From contig JAGOAS010000025.1 in assembly GCA_017983795.1 (NCBI GenBank), positions 1 to 59,099 of the forward strand: a DNA stretch of 59,099 nt, written 5' to 3'. Under the pieces are notes generated by a model. It saw nothing but the letters and a program-made list of their open reading frames with translations. It ran no database searches and had not been told where the DNA came from. Position numbers and translations under genes: made by a program. The stretch is from Piscinibacter sp. Lineage in GTDB: Bacteria > Pseudomonadota > Gammaproteobacteria > Burkholderiales > Burkholderiaceae_C. Below are positions 41,162-50,215 of this stretch, in pieces. Position 1 is the first letter of the stretch, and every line of letters begins with the position of its first letter.

Positions 41162-41626
41162 GTGAAGATCAAGAGCCAGCGCGACTTCTGGTCGGGCCTC
41201 ATGTTCATCGGCGTCGGCCTGGCCTTCGCCTGGGGCGCCACCAACTACAGCTTCGGCAGCTCGGCGCGGCCGGGGCCCGGCTACTTCCCCTTCGGCCTGG
41301 GGCTGCTGATGGCGCTGCTCGGCGCCATGGTGCTGTTCAAGGCGCTGACCATCGAGGTCGAGGGCGGCGATCCGGTCGGCGCCTTCGCCTGGAAGCCGCT
41401 CGGCTTCATCGTGCTGACGGTGGCGATCTTCGGCTGGGCGCTGCCGCACCTGGGCATGGTGATCGCGCTGCCGCTGCTGGTGGTGGTGGCCGCGCTGGCC
41501 GGCGACGAATTCCACTGGGGCGAGGCGCTGCTGAATGCCGCCATCCTCACCGCCGGCAGCTGGGTCATCTTCATCCTCGGGCTGAAGCTGACCATCCCGC
41601 TGTGGCCCAGCTTCATCGGCAACTGA
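41162..41626 (+). CDS. tctB: Tripartite tricarboxylate transporter small subunit TctB
   Basis: A 154-residue membrane protein with four hydrophobic segments, beginning FWSGLMFIGVGLAFAWGA and containing the family mark SSARPGPGYFPFGLGLLMALLG. It is the small membrane subunit of a TTT transporter that takes up tricarboxylates or related acids. The start is a GTG at 41162 preceded by GGAGGAG. The usual third component, a TctC-like binding protein, is not next to it. tctA follows after ten bases. Confidence 0.9.
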   Translation: MKIKSQRDFWSGLMFIGVGLAFAWGATNYSFGSSARPGPGYFPFGLGLLMALLGAMVLFKALTIEVEGGDPVGAFAWKPLGFIVLTVAIFGWALPHLGMVIALPLLVVVAALAGDEFHWGEALLNAAILTAGSWVIFILGLKLTIPLWPSFIGN

Positions 41627-41636
41627 GGACGGCGCC

Positions 41637-43151
41637 ATGGAACTGCTCTCGAATCTCGCGCTCGGCTTCGGCGTCGCCTTCACCTTCCAGAACCTGCTGT
41701 ACGCGCTTGGCGGCTGCATCCTCGGCACGCTGATCGGCGTGCTGCCCGGCCTCGGGCCGGTGGCCACCATCGCCATGCTGCTGCCCTCGATCTATTCGCT
41801 GGACGCGACGCCGGCGCTGATCATGCTGGCCGGCATCTATTACGGCGCGCAGTACGGCGGCTCGACCACCGCCATCCTGATCAACGTGCCGGGCGAATCG
41901 AGCTCGGTGGTGACCGCCATCGACGGCTACCAGATGGCCCGCCAGGGCCGCGCCGGCGCGGCGCTCGCGGCCGCCGGCCTGGGCTCCTTCTTCGCCGGCT
42001 GCGTGGGCACGGTGATCATCGCCGCCTTCGCGCCGCCGCTGACCGAGCTGGCCTTCAAGTTCGGCCCGGCCGAATATTTCTCGCTGATGGTGCTGGGCCT
42101 GATCGGCGCGGTGGTGCTGGCCTCGGGCTCGCTGGTCAAGGCGATCGCGATGATCCTGCTCGGCCTGCTGCTCGGCCAGATCAATACCGACGTCATCTCC
42201 GGCACGCCGCGCTACAGCTTCGACATCCCCGAGCTGACCGACGGCATCGGCTTCGTCGCCATCGCGATGGGCGTGTTCGGCTTCGGCGAGATCATCGCCA
42301 ACCTGGGCATGCCCGCCGAGCACCGCGAGGTGTTCACGAAAGACGTGAAGGGCCTGTGGCCGACGCGCCAGGACTTCAAGGACGCCTTCCCGGCGGTGCT
42401 GCGCGGCACCTCGATCGGCTCGCTGCTCGGCGTGCTGCCGGGCGGCGGCGCGCTGCTCGCCTCCTTCGCCGCCTACACGATCGAGAAGAAGACCCGCGGC
42501 CGCGCCGGCGAGGTGCCCTTCGGCAAGGGCAACATCCGCGGCGTGGCGGGCCCGGAGTCGGCCAACAACGCCGGCGCGCAGACCTCGTTCATCCCGATGC
42601 TGACGCTGGGCATCCCGCCCAACGCGGTGATGGCGCTGATGGTCGGCGCGATGACCATCAAGGGCATCCAGCCCGGCCCGCAGGTGATGACCAGCAACCC
42701 GCAGCTGTTCTGGGGCCTGATCGCCTCGATGTGGGTCGGCAACCTGATGCTGGTGATCCTCAACCTGCCCCTGATCGGCATCTGGATCAAGCTGCTGACG
42801 GTGCCCTACCGCTTCCTCTTCCCGGCCATCATGGCGTTCTGCTGCATCGGCCTGTACACGCTGAACAACAGCTCCTTCGACGTCTACGTGGGCGCGCTGT
42901 TCGCCGTCGTCGGCTACATCTTCTACAAGCTCTCCTGCGAGCCGGCGCCGCTGCTGCTGGGCTTCATCCTCGGGCCGATGATGGAAGAGAACCTGCGCCG
43001 CGCGCTGCTGCTCTCGCGCGGCGACTGGAGCACCTTCCTGACGCGCCCGCTGTCGGCCGGCCTGCTGGTGGCCGCGGCGCTGATGATCGTGGTGGTGATG
43101 CTGCCGTCGATCAAGAACAAGCGCGAAGAGGCCTTCCAGGAAGCGGATTGA
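41637..43151 (+). CDS. tctA: Tripartite tricarboxylate transporter large subunit TctA
   Basis: A 504-residue integral membrane protein with about 12 hydrophobic segments. The family signatures GVLPGLGPVATIAMLLP and GGSTTAILINVPGESSSVVTAIDGYQMARQGRAG, and the second-half PESANNAGAQTSFIPMLTLGIP, are all present; I give them in short form as LPGLGP, NVPGE and ESANNA. It is the substrate channel of the uptake system. Together with tctB it forms a two-gene unit; a periplasmic binding protein from elsewhere in the genome is needed, as is often seen in Burkholderiales, which carry many orphan binding proteins. Confidence 0.93.
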   Translation: MELLSNLALGFGVAFTFQNLLYALGGCILGTLIGVLPGLGPVATIAMLLPSIYSLDATPALIMLAGIYYGAQYGGSTTAILINVPGESSSVVTAIDGYQMARQGRAGAALAAAGLGSFFAGCVGTVIIAAFAPPLTELAFKFGPAEYFSLMVLGLIGAVVLASGSLVKAIAMILLGLLLGQINTDVISGTPRYSFDIPELTDGIGFVAIAMGVFGFGEIIANLGMPAEHREVFTKDVKGLWPTRQDFKDAFPAVLRGTSIGSLLGVLPGGGALLASFAAYTIEKKTRGRAGEVPFGKGNIRGVAGPESANNAGAQTSFIPMLTLGIPPNAVMALMVGAMTIKGIQPGPQVMTSNPQLFWGLIASMWVGNLMLVILNLPLIGIWIKLLTVPYRFLFPAIMAFCCIGLYTLNNSSFDVYVGALFAVVGYIFYKLSCEPAPLLLGFILGPMMEENLRRALLLSRGDWSTFLTRPLSAGLLVAAALMIVVVMLPSIKNKREEAFQEAD

Positions 43152-43158
43152 GTTCCGT

Positions 43159-44754
43159 GTGAACGACGCGCCACCGTCGTCGCTGGCCCCGCTCAAGGGG
43201 CCGGTGTTCCGCATGCTCTGGCTGGCCTGGCTGGCCGCCAACGTGACCATGTGGATGAACGACGTCGCGGCGGCGTGGCTGATGACCACGCTGACAGACA
43301 GCGCCGTGCTGGTGGCGCTGGTGCAGGCGGCCTCCACGCTGCCGGTGTTCGTGCTGGGCCTGCCCAGCGGCGCGCTGGCCGACATCGTCGACCGGCGCCG
43401 CTACTTTGCCGTCACGCAGCTGTGGGTGGCCTGCGTGGCGCTGCTGCTGTGCCTCGCCTCGCTGGCCGGCGTGCTCTCCGCGCCGCTGCTGCTCGCGCTG
43501 ACCTTCGCCAACGGCATCGGCCTGGCGATGCGCTGGCCGGTGTTCGCCGCCATCGTGCCCGAGCTCGTGCCGCGCCACGAACTGCCGGCGGCGCTGGCGC
43601 TCAACGGCGTGGCGATGAACATGTCGCGCGTCATCGGCCCGGTGCTGGCCGGCGCGCTGCTGGCCGGCGCAGGCAGCGCGGCGGTGTTCGCGCTCAACGC
43701 CGTGCTGGCCATCGTGGCCTTCGTGCTCATCCTGCGCTGGAAGTCGCAGCGCAAGGTCAGCGCGCTGCCCGGCGAGCGCTTTCTCGGCGCGATGCGCGTC
43801 GGGCTGCAGCACGTGCTGCAGTCGCCGCGCATGCGCGTGGTGCTGATCCGCATCTTCGTGTTCTTCCTGCAGTCGACCTCGCTGACCGCGCTGCTGCCGC
43901 TGCTGGCGCGCAAGCTGCACGGCGGCGTCGGCGGTGCCGGCACCTTCACGCTGCTGCTGGCCTCGATGGGCAGCGGCGCGATCGCCGCGGCGCTCTACCT
44001 GCCGCGCCTGCGCCAGAACATCGGCCGCGACCAGTTCGTGAGAGCCGGCACCCTCGTGCACGCTGCCGCGGCCATGACGGTGGCCTTCGCGCCGACGCTG
44101 TGGCTGGCGGTGCCGGCCATGGTGGTGGCGGGCATGGCCTGGATCTCCACCGCCAACTCGCTGACCCTGGCCGCGCAGATGGCGCTGCCCAACTGGGTGC
44201 GCGCGCGCGGCATGTCGATCTACCAGATGGCCTTGATGGGCGGCAGCGCCGCCGGCGCGGCGCTGTGGGGCCAGGTGGCGACCTGGACGAGCGTGCCCAC
44301 CAGCGTGCTCGCCGCGGCGATCGCCGGCCCGCTGGTGCTGCTGCTGACGCGCCGCCTCAGCGTCGACGGCGGCGAGGACGAAGACCTCAGCCCCGCCCGG
44401 CCGGGCGGCACGCCGCCCACGCCGCTGGTCGAGCCGCTGCCCGACGAGGGGCCGGTGATGGTGACGCTGGAATACCTGATCGACCCGTCGCGCGCCGACG
44501 ACTTCATCGCCGTGATGGAGCAGACGCGCCGCGCCCGGCTGCGCCAGGGCGCGCTCTCCTGGGGCCTGTTCCGAGACCCCGCGGTGCCGGGCCGCTACCT
44601 CGAATATTTCCTCGACGAGAACTGGGTCGAGCACCTGCGCCGCCAGGAGCGCTTCACCGCCGCCGACGTCGGCCTGCGCGAGAAGCGCCTCGCCTTCCAC
44701 CTGGGCGCCGAGCCGCCCAAGGTGCAGCGCTACGTCGGCGAAAGCATCGAATAG
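43159..44754 (+). CDS. MFS exporter fused to an ABM-like domain
   Basis: A 531-residue protein. Residues 1 to about 410 form a major-facilitator transporter of the EntS/MFS_3 type with 10 to 12 membrane segments; the loop PSGALADIVDRRRYF corresponds to the conserved loop between helices 2 and 3. The remaining 110 residues (from about VMVTLEYLIDPSRADDFIAVM) look like a dimeric alpha/beta-barrel domain of the antibiotic-biosynthesis-monooxygenase type, which would lie in the cytoplasm. Such fused exporters are known but poorly studied; substrate unknown. The start is a GTG at 43159, seven bases after the tctA stop. Co-transcription with tctBA is possible. Confidence 0.82.
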   Translation: MNDAPPSSLAPLKGPVFRMLWLAWLAANVTMWMNDVAAAWLMTTLTDSAVLVALVQAASTLPVFVLGLPSGALADIVDRRRYFAVTQLWVACVALLLCLASLAGVLSAPLLLALTFANGIGLAMRWPVFAAIVPELVPRHELPAALALNGVAMNMSRVIGPVLAGALLAGAGSAAVFALNAVLAIVAFVLILRWKSQRKVSALPGERFLGAMRVGLQHVLQSPRMRVVLIRIFVFFLQSTSLTALLPLLARKLHGGVGGAGTFTLLLASMGSGAIAAALYLPRLRQNIGRDQFVRAGTLVHAAAAMTVAFAPTLWLAVPAMVVAGMAWISTANSLTLAAQMALPNWVRARGMSIYQMALMGGSAAGAALWGQVATWTSVPTSVLAAAIAGPLVLLLTRRLSVDGGEDEDLSPARPGGTPPTPLVEPLPDEGPVMVTLEYLIDPSRADDFIAVMEQTRRARLRQGALSWGLFRDPAVPGRYLEYFLDENWVEHLRRQERFTAADVGLREKRLAFHLGAEPPKVQRYVGESIE

Positions 44755-44782
44755 CATCGCGCAGCGGAGGAAGCTGTCAGCG

Positions 44783-46075
44783 ATGCAAAACGTCCACCCC
44801 TTGCGCGAAGCCCTGCACCACGAGGTGCACGCGCGCCCCTACGAGCGCATGAACGCGCCGCTGCTGCTCTCGCACGTGGCGCTGGAGGGCAACGCCGGCG
44901 ATGCCGAGCGGGCGCACCTCGCCGCGCTGCTCGCCTCGCGCCAGCTGCCGGTGCCGGCCGAGGGCGCCAGCCACCTGAGCGCCGACATCGGCGGACTGCG
45001 CCTGCGCTGGGAGAAGCACGGCGAGTTCCACACCTGCACCTTCTGGCGCCAGCTCGCCAGCGCGCCCGAGGGCTTCGGCACGCCGCCCATAGCCGACGTG
45101 CCGGCCGACTGGCGCGCCGCGCTGCCGGGGCAGTGGCTGGTGGGCCTGCACGTGCTGGTGCTGCCGGCGCCGCTGCTGCGCCACGAGCTGCCGGCTCCGG
45201 TGCGCGGCCTGCTCGACGAGGACAGCCTGGTCGGCGCGCGCGTGATGGACGACTCGGCCGAGGTCTATACCGATTTCCGCCTCTACGGTGACGGTTTCGC
45301 GCGCTGGATCGTGGTGGCCGGCGACATGACGCCGCGCCGCCTCGGCCGCCTGGTGCAGCGGCTGCAGGAGGTGGAGACCTACCGCATGATGGCGCTGCTG
45401 GGCCTGCCGCTGGCGCGCGAGGTCGGCGCGGCCCTGGTGGGCGCCGAGCGCGATCTCGCCGAGGTGGCCGAGCGCATCCGCCTCGCGCAGGCCGACGACG
45501 AACCCGAGCTGCTGCGCCAGCTCACCCAGCTGGCGGCGCGCGTCGAGGGCCTGTACGCGCGCACGCATGCACGCTTCTCGGCCAGCGCCGCCTATTTCGA
45601 GCTGGTGCAGCGGCGCATCGACGAGCTGCGCGAGGAACGCGCGCACAACCTGCAGACCATCCGCGAGTTCATGGATCGCCGCCTGCTGCCGGCCATGCAG
45701 ACCTGCGCCTCGGCGGGGCGGCGGCTGCAGGCGCTGTCGGAGCGCGTCTCGCGCGTCTCCAACCTGCTGCGCACGCGCGTCGAGATCGAGCAGCAGGCGA
45801 GCAGCCGCGAGCTGCTCGACGCGATGAACCGGCGCCAGAAGGCCCAGCTGCTGCTGCAGAGCGCGGTGGAAGGCCTCTCGGTGGCCGCCGTCACCTACTA
45901 CGGCGCCGGCCTGGTGGGCTACGCCGCCAAGGGCGCCAAGTCGCTCGGCTGGAACGTCTCGCCGGATCTCGCGGTGGCGCTGGCCATTCCGCTGATCGCG
46001 CTGGCCGTCTGGCTGGGCGTGCGCCGCCTGCATGCGCAGGCGCATGCCGCCGCCGATACCCATGGAGAGCATTGA
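44783..46075 (+). CDS. DUF3422 membrane-anchored protein
   Basis: A 430-residue protein recognised by its N-terminal HPLREALHHEVHARPYERM, the mark of DUF3422. It carries a long helical region (roughly residues 200-370) that may form coiled coils, and two hydrophobic segments near the C-terminus (VAAVTYYGAGLVGYAAKG and LAVALAIPLIALAVWLGV), so it is likely anchored in the inner membrane with its bulk in the cytoplasm. The function is unknown. GGAGGAA before the ATG is a good ribosome site. The ggt start codon follows its stop immediately. Confidence 0.8.
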   Translation: MQNVHPLREALHHEVHARPYERMNAPLLLSHVALEGNAGDAERAHLAALLASRQLPVPAEGASHLSADIGGLRLRWEKHGEFHTCTFWRQLASAPEGFGTPPIADVPADWRAALPGQWLVGLHVLVLPAPLLRHELPAPVRGLLDEDSLVGARVMDDSAEVYTDFRLYGDGFARWIVVAGDMTPRRLGRLVQRLQEVETYRMMALLGLPLAREVGAALVGAERDLAEVAERIRLAQADDEPELLRQLTQLAARVEGLYARTHARFSASAAYFELVQRRIDELREERAHNLQTIREFMDRRLLPAMQTCASAGRRLQALSERVSRVSNLLRTRVEIEQQASSRELLDAMNRRQKAQLLLQSAVEGLSVAAVTYYGAGLVGYAAKGAKSLGWNVSPDLAVALAIPLIALAVWLGVRRLHAQAHAAADTHGEH

Positions 46076-47701
46076 ATGACTCACGCCTTCGACTGGAGTG
46101 CCGGCTACCCCAGCCAGCGCGTGCCGGTATTCGGCCGCAACATCGTCTCGACCTCGCACCCGCTGGCCGCACAGGCCGGCCTGCGCATGCTGTGGAAGGG
46201 CGGCAACGCGGTCGACGCGGCGATCGCCGCGGCGGCGGCGATGACCATCGTCGAGCCCTGCAGCAACGGCCTGGGCTCGGACGCCTTCGCGATCCTGTGG
46301 GACGGCACCCGGCTGCACGGCCTGAATGCCAGCGGCGCTGCGCCGCAGGGCTGGACGCCGGAGTACTTCCGCGCCAAGTGCGGAGACGATGCGCGCGTGC
46401 CGCCCAAGCGCGGCTGGGACAGCGTCACCGTGCCGGGCGCGGTGTCGGCCTGGGTGGCGCTGTCGGAGCGCTTCGGCACGCTGCCCTTCGCCGACCTGCT
46501 CGAACCCGCCATCGAGATCGCCGAGCGCGGCTATGCCGTGCCCTGGGTCGTGCGGCAGAAGTGGGCGATGGCCGCGGCGCTGCCCGAGCTGACCGATCAG
46601 CCCGGCTTCGCCGAGGCCTTCCTGCCGAACGGCCGCGCGCCCGAGGTGGGCGAGCTGTTCCGCTTCCCGGCGGCGGCGCGCACGCTGCGGCTGATCGCCG
46701 AGAGCCACGGCGAGGCCTTCTACCGCGGCGAGGTGGGGCAGGCCATCGCAGCGCATGCGAAGGCCCACGGCGGCGCGATGACGGCGGCCGATCTCGCGGC
46801 CTTCCGGCCCGAGTGGGTGGAGCCCATCGGCCGCGACTACGCCGGCCACCGCCTGCACGAGATCCCGCCGAACGGGCAGGGCATCGCCGCGCTGATCGCT
46901 TTAGGCATCCTCTCGCACTTCGATCTCGCCGGCATGAAGGCCGACGGCGTCGAGGCCCAGCACCTACAGATCGAGGCGATGAAGCTGGCCTTCGCCGACA
47001 CCTACCGCTACGTCTCGGACGCGCGCTCGATGGAGGTCACGCCCGCGCAGATGCTCGACGACGAGTACCTGTTCCAGCGCGCGAAGCTGATCGACCGCCG
47101 GCGCGCGCAGGACTTCGGCGCCGGCAACCCGGTCAAGGGCGGCACCATCTACCTCACCGCCGCCGACGAGCGCGGTTTGATGGTCAGCTTCATCCAGAGC
47201 AACTACATGGGCTTCGGCTCGGGCGTGGTGGTGCCGGGCTACGGCGTCTCGCTGCAGAACCGCGGCCATGGCTTCAGCCTGCGCGCGGCCAGCCCCAACG
47301 TCGTGGCGCCGGGCAAGCGGCCCTTCCACACCATCATCCCGGCCTTCCTCACCAAGGATGGGAAACCGCAGATGAGCTTCGGCGTGATGGGCGGCAACAT
47401 GCAGCCGCAGGGCCATCTGCAGACCCTGGTGCGCATGCTCGATTTCCGCCAGGAGCCGCAAGCCGCCTGCGACGCGCCGCGCTGGCGCTTCAACCAGGGC
47501 CTGTCGATCAACGTCGAGGCCACCATGCCGGCCGCCACGCGCGAGGGCCTGCGTGCGCTCGGCCACCAGGTGGAGTCGTTCCAGGACAGCTACCAGGATT
47601 TCGGCGCCGGCCAGTTCATCTGGCGCCTCGGCGACCCGGCGGTGCAGGGCTACGTGGCGGCCAGCGACCCGCGCCGCGACGGGCTGGCGGCGGCGTTCTG
47701 A
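46076..47701 (+). CDS. ggt: Gamma-glutamyltransferase / glutathione hydrolase family
   Basis: A 541-residue Ntn-hydrolase of the gamma-glutamyltransferase family. It is made as a precursor that should cut itself before the nucleophile threonine, here probably T357 in KGGTIYLTAAD. Other marks are the GGNAVDAAIAAAAAM and NGLGSDAFAI segments near the N-terminus and GFGSGVVVPGYGVSL after the cut. Unlike the E. coli enzyme it has no signal peptide, so it is probably cytoplasmic and may act on other gamma-glutamyl or related compounds. It starts directly after the DUF3422 stop. Confidence 0.87.
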   Translation: MTHAFDWSAGYPSQRVPVFGRNIVSTSHPLAAQAGLRMLWKGGNAVDAAIAAAAAMTIVEPCSNGLGSDAFAILWDGTRLHGLNASGAAPQGWTPEYFRAKCGDDARVPPKRGWDSVTVPGAVSAWVALSERFGTLPFADLLEPAIEIAERGYAVPWVVRQKWAMAAALPELTDQPGFAEAFLPNGRAPEVGELFRFPAAARTLRLIAESHGEAFYRGEVGQAIAAHAKAHGGAMTAADLAAFRPEWVEPIGRDYAGHRLHEIPPNGQGIAALIALGILSHFDLAGMKADGVEAQHLQIEAMKLAFADTYRYVSDARSMEVTPAQMLDDEYLFQRAKLIDRRRAQDFGAGNPVKGGTIYLTAADERGLMVSFIQSNYMGFGSGVVVPGYGVSLQNRGHGFSLRAASPNVVAPGKRPFHTIIPAFLTKDGKPQMSFGVMGGNMQPQGHLQTLVRMLDFRQEPQAACDAPRWRFNQGLSINVEATMPAATREGLRALGHQVESFQDSYQDFGAGQFIWRLGDPAVQGYVAASDPRRDGLAAAF

Positions 47702-47804
47702 GCTCGCGTCGGCTCGACGATTCGCCGGCGTGCGTGACACGCCGCACGCTCGCGCAGCGTGGGTGCGCACACGTGCGAGCGCTGCGCTCCTAGACTCGGG
47801 AGCC

Positions 47805-48218
47805 ATGTCGAACGCGAACGCCAACACCCTCGACTTCCGTCCCTCCGGCTCGATCGACTTCGAGCCGGTCTCGATTCCCGCCGCCTCGGCGCCCGCCGCG
47901 CCGGTGGACGACAAGATCGACCGCGATCCGCTCTCGATCAATTTCGGGCGTGAGAAGCTTCACAAGCCGGCCGCCGCCGAGCGCATGCTCGCCGGCACGA
48001 CGATCGACTGGCTGATCTCCTTCCCGATGGAGGCGCGGCCCAAGGCCTTGTGCGAGAAGTACCCGCACGTGGCCAACCGCCTGGCCGGCGAGTGGCGCGA
48101 CACGGCGCGTGTGCGTGGCAGCCTGCAGGCGCTCGTCGACGATGCGCGCTGGGGCAGCGCCGGTTATCCGGCCCTCGTCCAAGGCGAGCTGAACAAGCTG
48201 CTGGCGCGCCTGGCTTGA
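47805..48218 (+). CDS. Conserved hypothetical protein
   Basis: A 137-residue soluble protein I cannot assign. The first 45 residues are low in complexity (alanine, proline, aspartate), and the rest is a compact helical part with DWLISFPMEARPKALCEKYPHVANRLAGEW, cut here as SFPMEARPKALCEKYPHVAN, and a closing ALVQGELNKLLARL. There is no signal or membrane segment. A 103-base gap with a TAGACT box at 47791-47796 separates it from ggt, so it may have its own promoter. It converges on the acyl-CoA dehydrogenase gene. Codon use is like its neighbours, arguing for a real gene. Confidence 0.7.
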   Translation: MSNANANTLDFRPSGSIDFEPVSIPAASAPAAPVDDKIDRDPLSINFGREKLHKPAAAERMLAGTTIDWLISFPMEARPKALCEKYPHVANRLAGEWRDTARVRGSLQALVDDARWGSAGYPALVQGELNKLLARLA

Positions 48219-48236
48219 GCCGGCGCCGGCCGCGCT

Positions 48237-49400
48237 TCACATGAAGCGCGCCGCCAGCTCCTTCATGATCTCGTTGGTGCCGCCGTAGATGCGCTGCACG
48301 CGCGCATCGGTGTAGAGCTCGGCGATCGGGTATTCGCTCATGTAGCCGTAGCCGCCGAAGAGCTGCAGGCATTCGTCCATCACCTTGCCCTGCTGCTCGG
48401 TGACCCAGTATTTGAGCAGCGCCGCGCGTTCCACGCCGAGTTCGCCGCGCAGGTGAGCGACCATCGCCGCATCCACCATCGCGCGCGCCGCCAGCACCGT
48501 GGCCTGCACCTCGGCGAGCTTGAAGCGGGTGTTCTGGAACTCCCAGATCGCCTTGCCGAAAGCCTTGCGCTCCTTCACGTAGGCCAGCGTCTCGGCGAGC
48601 GCACGCTCCATCGCGGCGATGCCCCCGAGCGCGACGATCAGACGCTCCTGCGGCAGCTGCTGCATCAGCTGCACGAAGCCCTGGCCTTCGGCGGCGCCGA
48701 GCAGGTTGTGCGCCGGCACGCGCAGGTCGTCGAAGAACAGCTCGGCGGTGTCCTGCGCCTTCATGCCGATCTTGTCGAGCAGGCGGCCGCGGCGGAAGCC
48801 TTGTGCGTTCTCTGTCTCGACGACGACGAGCGACATGCCCTTCGAGCCTTCGCCGCCGGTGCGGCAGGCGACGATGATCAGGTTGGCGTTGCCGCCGTTG
48901 GTGATGAAGGTCTTCTGGCCGTTGAGAACGTAGTGGTCGCCTTGCGCACCGGTTGCGCGTCTTGCGGTCGTGCGGATCGCCTGCAGGTCGGAGCCGGTGC
49001 CGGGCTCGGTCATTGCGATCGCGCCGATCAGCTCGCCCGTGGCCATCTTCGGCAGCCAGCGCTGCTTCTGTTCCTCGCTGCCGTAGTGCAGCAGATAGGG
49101 CGCGACGATGCCCGAATGCAGCCCGCCGCCGAAGCCGCTCAGGTTGGCGCGCGCCGCTTCCATCAGGATCACCGCGTCGTGCGCGAAGCTGCCCCCGCCA
49201 CCGCCGTAGGCCTCGGGCATCGCGGCGCACAAGAGGCCTTGCGCGCCGGCCTCGCGCCAGGCCTCGTGCGGCAGCCGGCCGGCGGCGCGCCATGCCGCCG
49301 CCTGCGGCACCCAGCGTTCGCCGAAGAAGCGCCGCGCCGCGTCTTCGAGCGCGCGGTGTTCCTCGTCCATCCAGGCCGAGGGGAAGTTGGCGATGGGCAT
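48237..49400 (-). CDS. Acyl-CoA dehydrogenase, LCAD-like
   Basis: A 387-residue FAD flavoprotein that would introduce the alpha-beta double bond in an acyl-CoA. The flavin-binding AIAMTEPGTGSDLQAI and ITNGGNANLIIV segments are intact. The C-terminal QRIYGGTNEIMKELAARF is like mammalian long-chain acyl-CoA dehydrogenase. In this branch the catalytic base is not at the IYxGT site (glycine here) but in the earlier helix, probably the glutamate of IAAMERALAE. It is the last of a leftward SCP2-merR-dehydrogenase unit, nine bases after merR. Electrons would go to ETF. Confidence 0.88.
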   Translation of the reverse strand: MPIANFPSAWMDEEHRALEDAARRFFGERWVPQAAAWRAAGRLPHEAWREAGAQGLLCAAMPEAYGGGGGSFAHDAVILMEAARANLSGFGGGLHSGIVAPYLLHYGSEEQKQRWLPKMATGELIGAIAMTEPGTGSDLQAIRTTARRATGAQGDHYVLNGQKTFITNGGNANLIIVACRTGGEGSKGMSLVVVETENAQGFRRGRLLDKIGMKAQDTAELFFDDLRVPAHNLLGAAEGQGFVQLMQQLPQERLIVALGGIAAMERALAETLAYVKERKAFGKAIWEFQNTRFKLAEVQATVLAARAMVDAAMVAHLRGELGVERAALLKYWVTEQQGKVMDECLQLFGGYGYMSEYPIAELYTDARVQRIYGGTNEIMKELAARFM

Positions 49401-49409
49401 GCGGGCTCC

Positions 49410-49865
49410 TTACGCGGCTGACTTTGCGCCGCGCTTGCGCGCCTCGAGCTGGGCGCGGCAGGTCTGGTTGATCAGGCGCAGCTCGGCCAGCGTCGCGTCG
49501 ATGTGCGCGCGGCGCGCTTCCAGCTCGGCGATGGCCGCGTCGGTGCGCGTGATGACGAAGTTGAGCTGCTGGGCGCGGCCCTCGCCGTGGTCGCCGTAGA
49601 GATCGAGGTAGTGCTTGATCTCGGCCAGCGAGGAGCCGATTGCCTTGGCGCGCAGGATCAGCGCCAGCCGCGCCCGGTCGCGCCGCGTGTAGACGCGCGT
49701 GCCGTTGACGCGCCGCGGCGCGAGCAGGCCCTTGTCTTCGTAGAAGCGCAGCGCGCGCAGCGTCACGCCGAACTCGCGGCACAGCTCGGCGATGCCGAAC
49801 AGCTCGGCGCTGCCTTCGTCGCGGTGCGAGGCGACGAAGGCGCGGGCGTTGTCGCGGCTCGTCAC
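49410..49865 (-). CDS. MerR-family regulator, LiuR-like
   Basis: A 151-residue MerR-type transcription factor. The winged helix begins at LFGIAELCREFGVTLRALRFYEDKGLLAPRRV, short motif RALRFYEDKGLL, and a coiled-coil dimerisation helix follows (about residues 95-140). There is no metal-binding cysteine cluster, so it is not of the metal-sensing type; MerR proteins of this size next to acyl-CoA genes resemble LiuR and probably sense a CoA ester. The start is a GTG at 49865 two bases after the SCP2 stop. It likely binds the palindrome at 50202-50215 and controls both divergent operons. Confidence 0.82.
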   Translation of the reverse strand: MTSRDNARAFVASHRDEGSAELFGIAELCREFGVTLRALRFYEDKGLLAPRRVNGTRVYTRRDRARLALILRAKAIGSSLAEIKHYLDLYGDHGEGRAQQLNFVITRTDAAIAELEARRAHIDATLAELRLINQTCRAQLEARKRGAKSAA

Positions 49866-49867
49866 GC

Positions 49868-50164
49868 TCAGACCACGCGTTGCATGCGCAGTGCCACGCT
49901 CATGTCGCCGGCCACCTTGAGCTTGCCGGTCATGAAGCCGGTGGCGGGTTCGAGCTCGCCGCGCAGCATGGCGGCGAGGTTGTCGAGCGTGATGCCGACG
50001 GTGCAGTCGGCGTCGGCCGCGCGGTTGTCCACCGTGTTCGGCTGCGCCTTGCCGTCGACGTAGATGCTGCCGGCCTCGCCGCAGTCGAAGCGCAGCGTGG
50101 CGCCGAGGCCGCTGTCGTCGCCGACTTTCGCGCGGATGGCGGTGGTGCAGTCGTCTAGGGTCAT
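49868..50164 (-). CDS. SCP2-type sterol/lipid carrier domain protein
   Basis: A 98-residue single SCP2 domain. Landmarks are GLGATLRFDCGEAGSIYVDG, DADCTVGITLDNLAAMLRGELEPATGFMTGKLKVAGDMSVALRM, given here in part as TGKLKVAGDMSVAL. Such small proteins bind acyl-CoA or other lipids in the cytoplasm and may present substrate to the neighbouring dehydrogenases. GGAG before the ATG supports the start at 50164. It leads the leftward operon, whose promoter overlaps that of the SDR-carboxylase operon. Confidence 0.85.
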   Translation of the reverse strand: MTLDDCTTAIRAKVGDDSGLGATLRFDCGEAGSIYVDGKAQPNTVDNRAADADCTVGITLDNLAAMLRGELEPATGFMTGKLKVAGDMSVALRMQRVV

Positions 50165-50201
50165 GGGTGTGCTCCGTGGAATCACCTATACGCAATGGAG
50201 A

Positions 50202-50215
50202 TGACGTTAACGTAA
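50202..50215. promoter_or_regulatory. ACGT-type palindrome, probable MerR/LiuR operator
   Basis: TGACGTTAACGTAA contains the perfect palindrome ACGTTAACGT (50204-50213). It lies in the 62-base divergent region between SCP2-merR and the SDR-carboxylase operon, 11 bases before the SDR start codon. On the minus strand a TATAGG -10 box stands about 19 bases downstream, the long spacing usual for MerR promoters. ACGT-rich palindromes of this kind fit my knowledge of LiuR-type sites. Confidence 0.6.
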
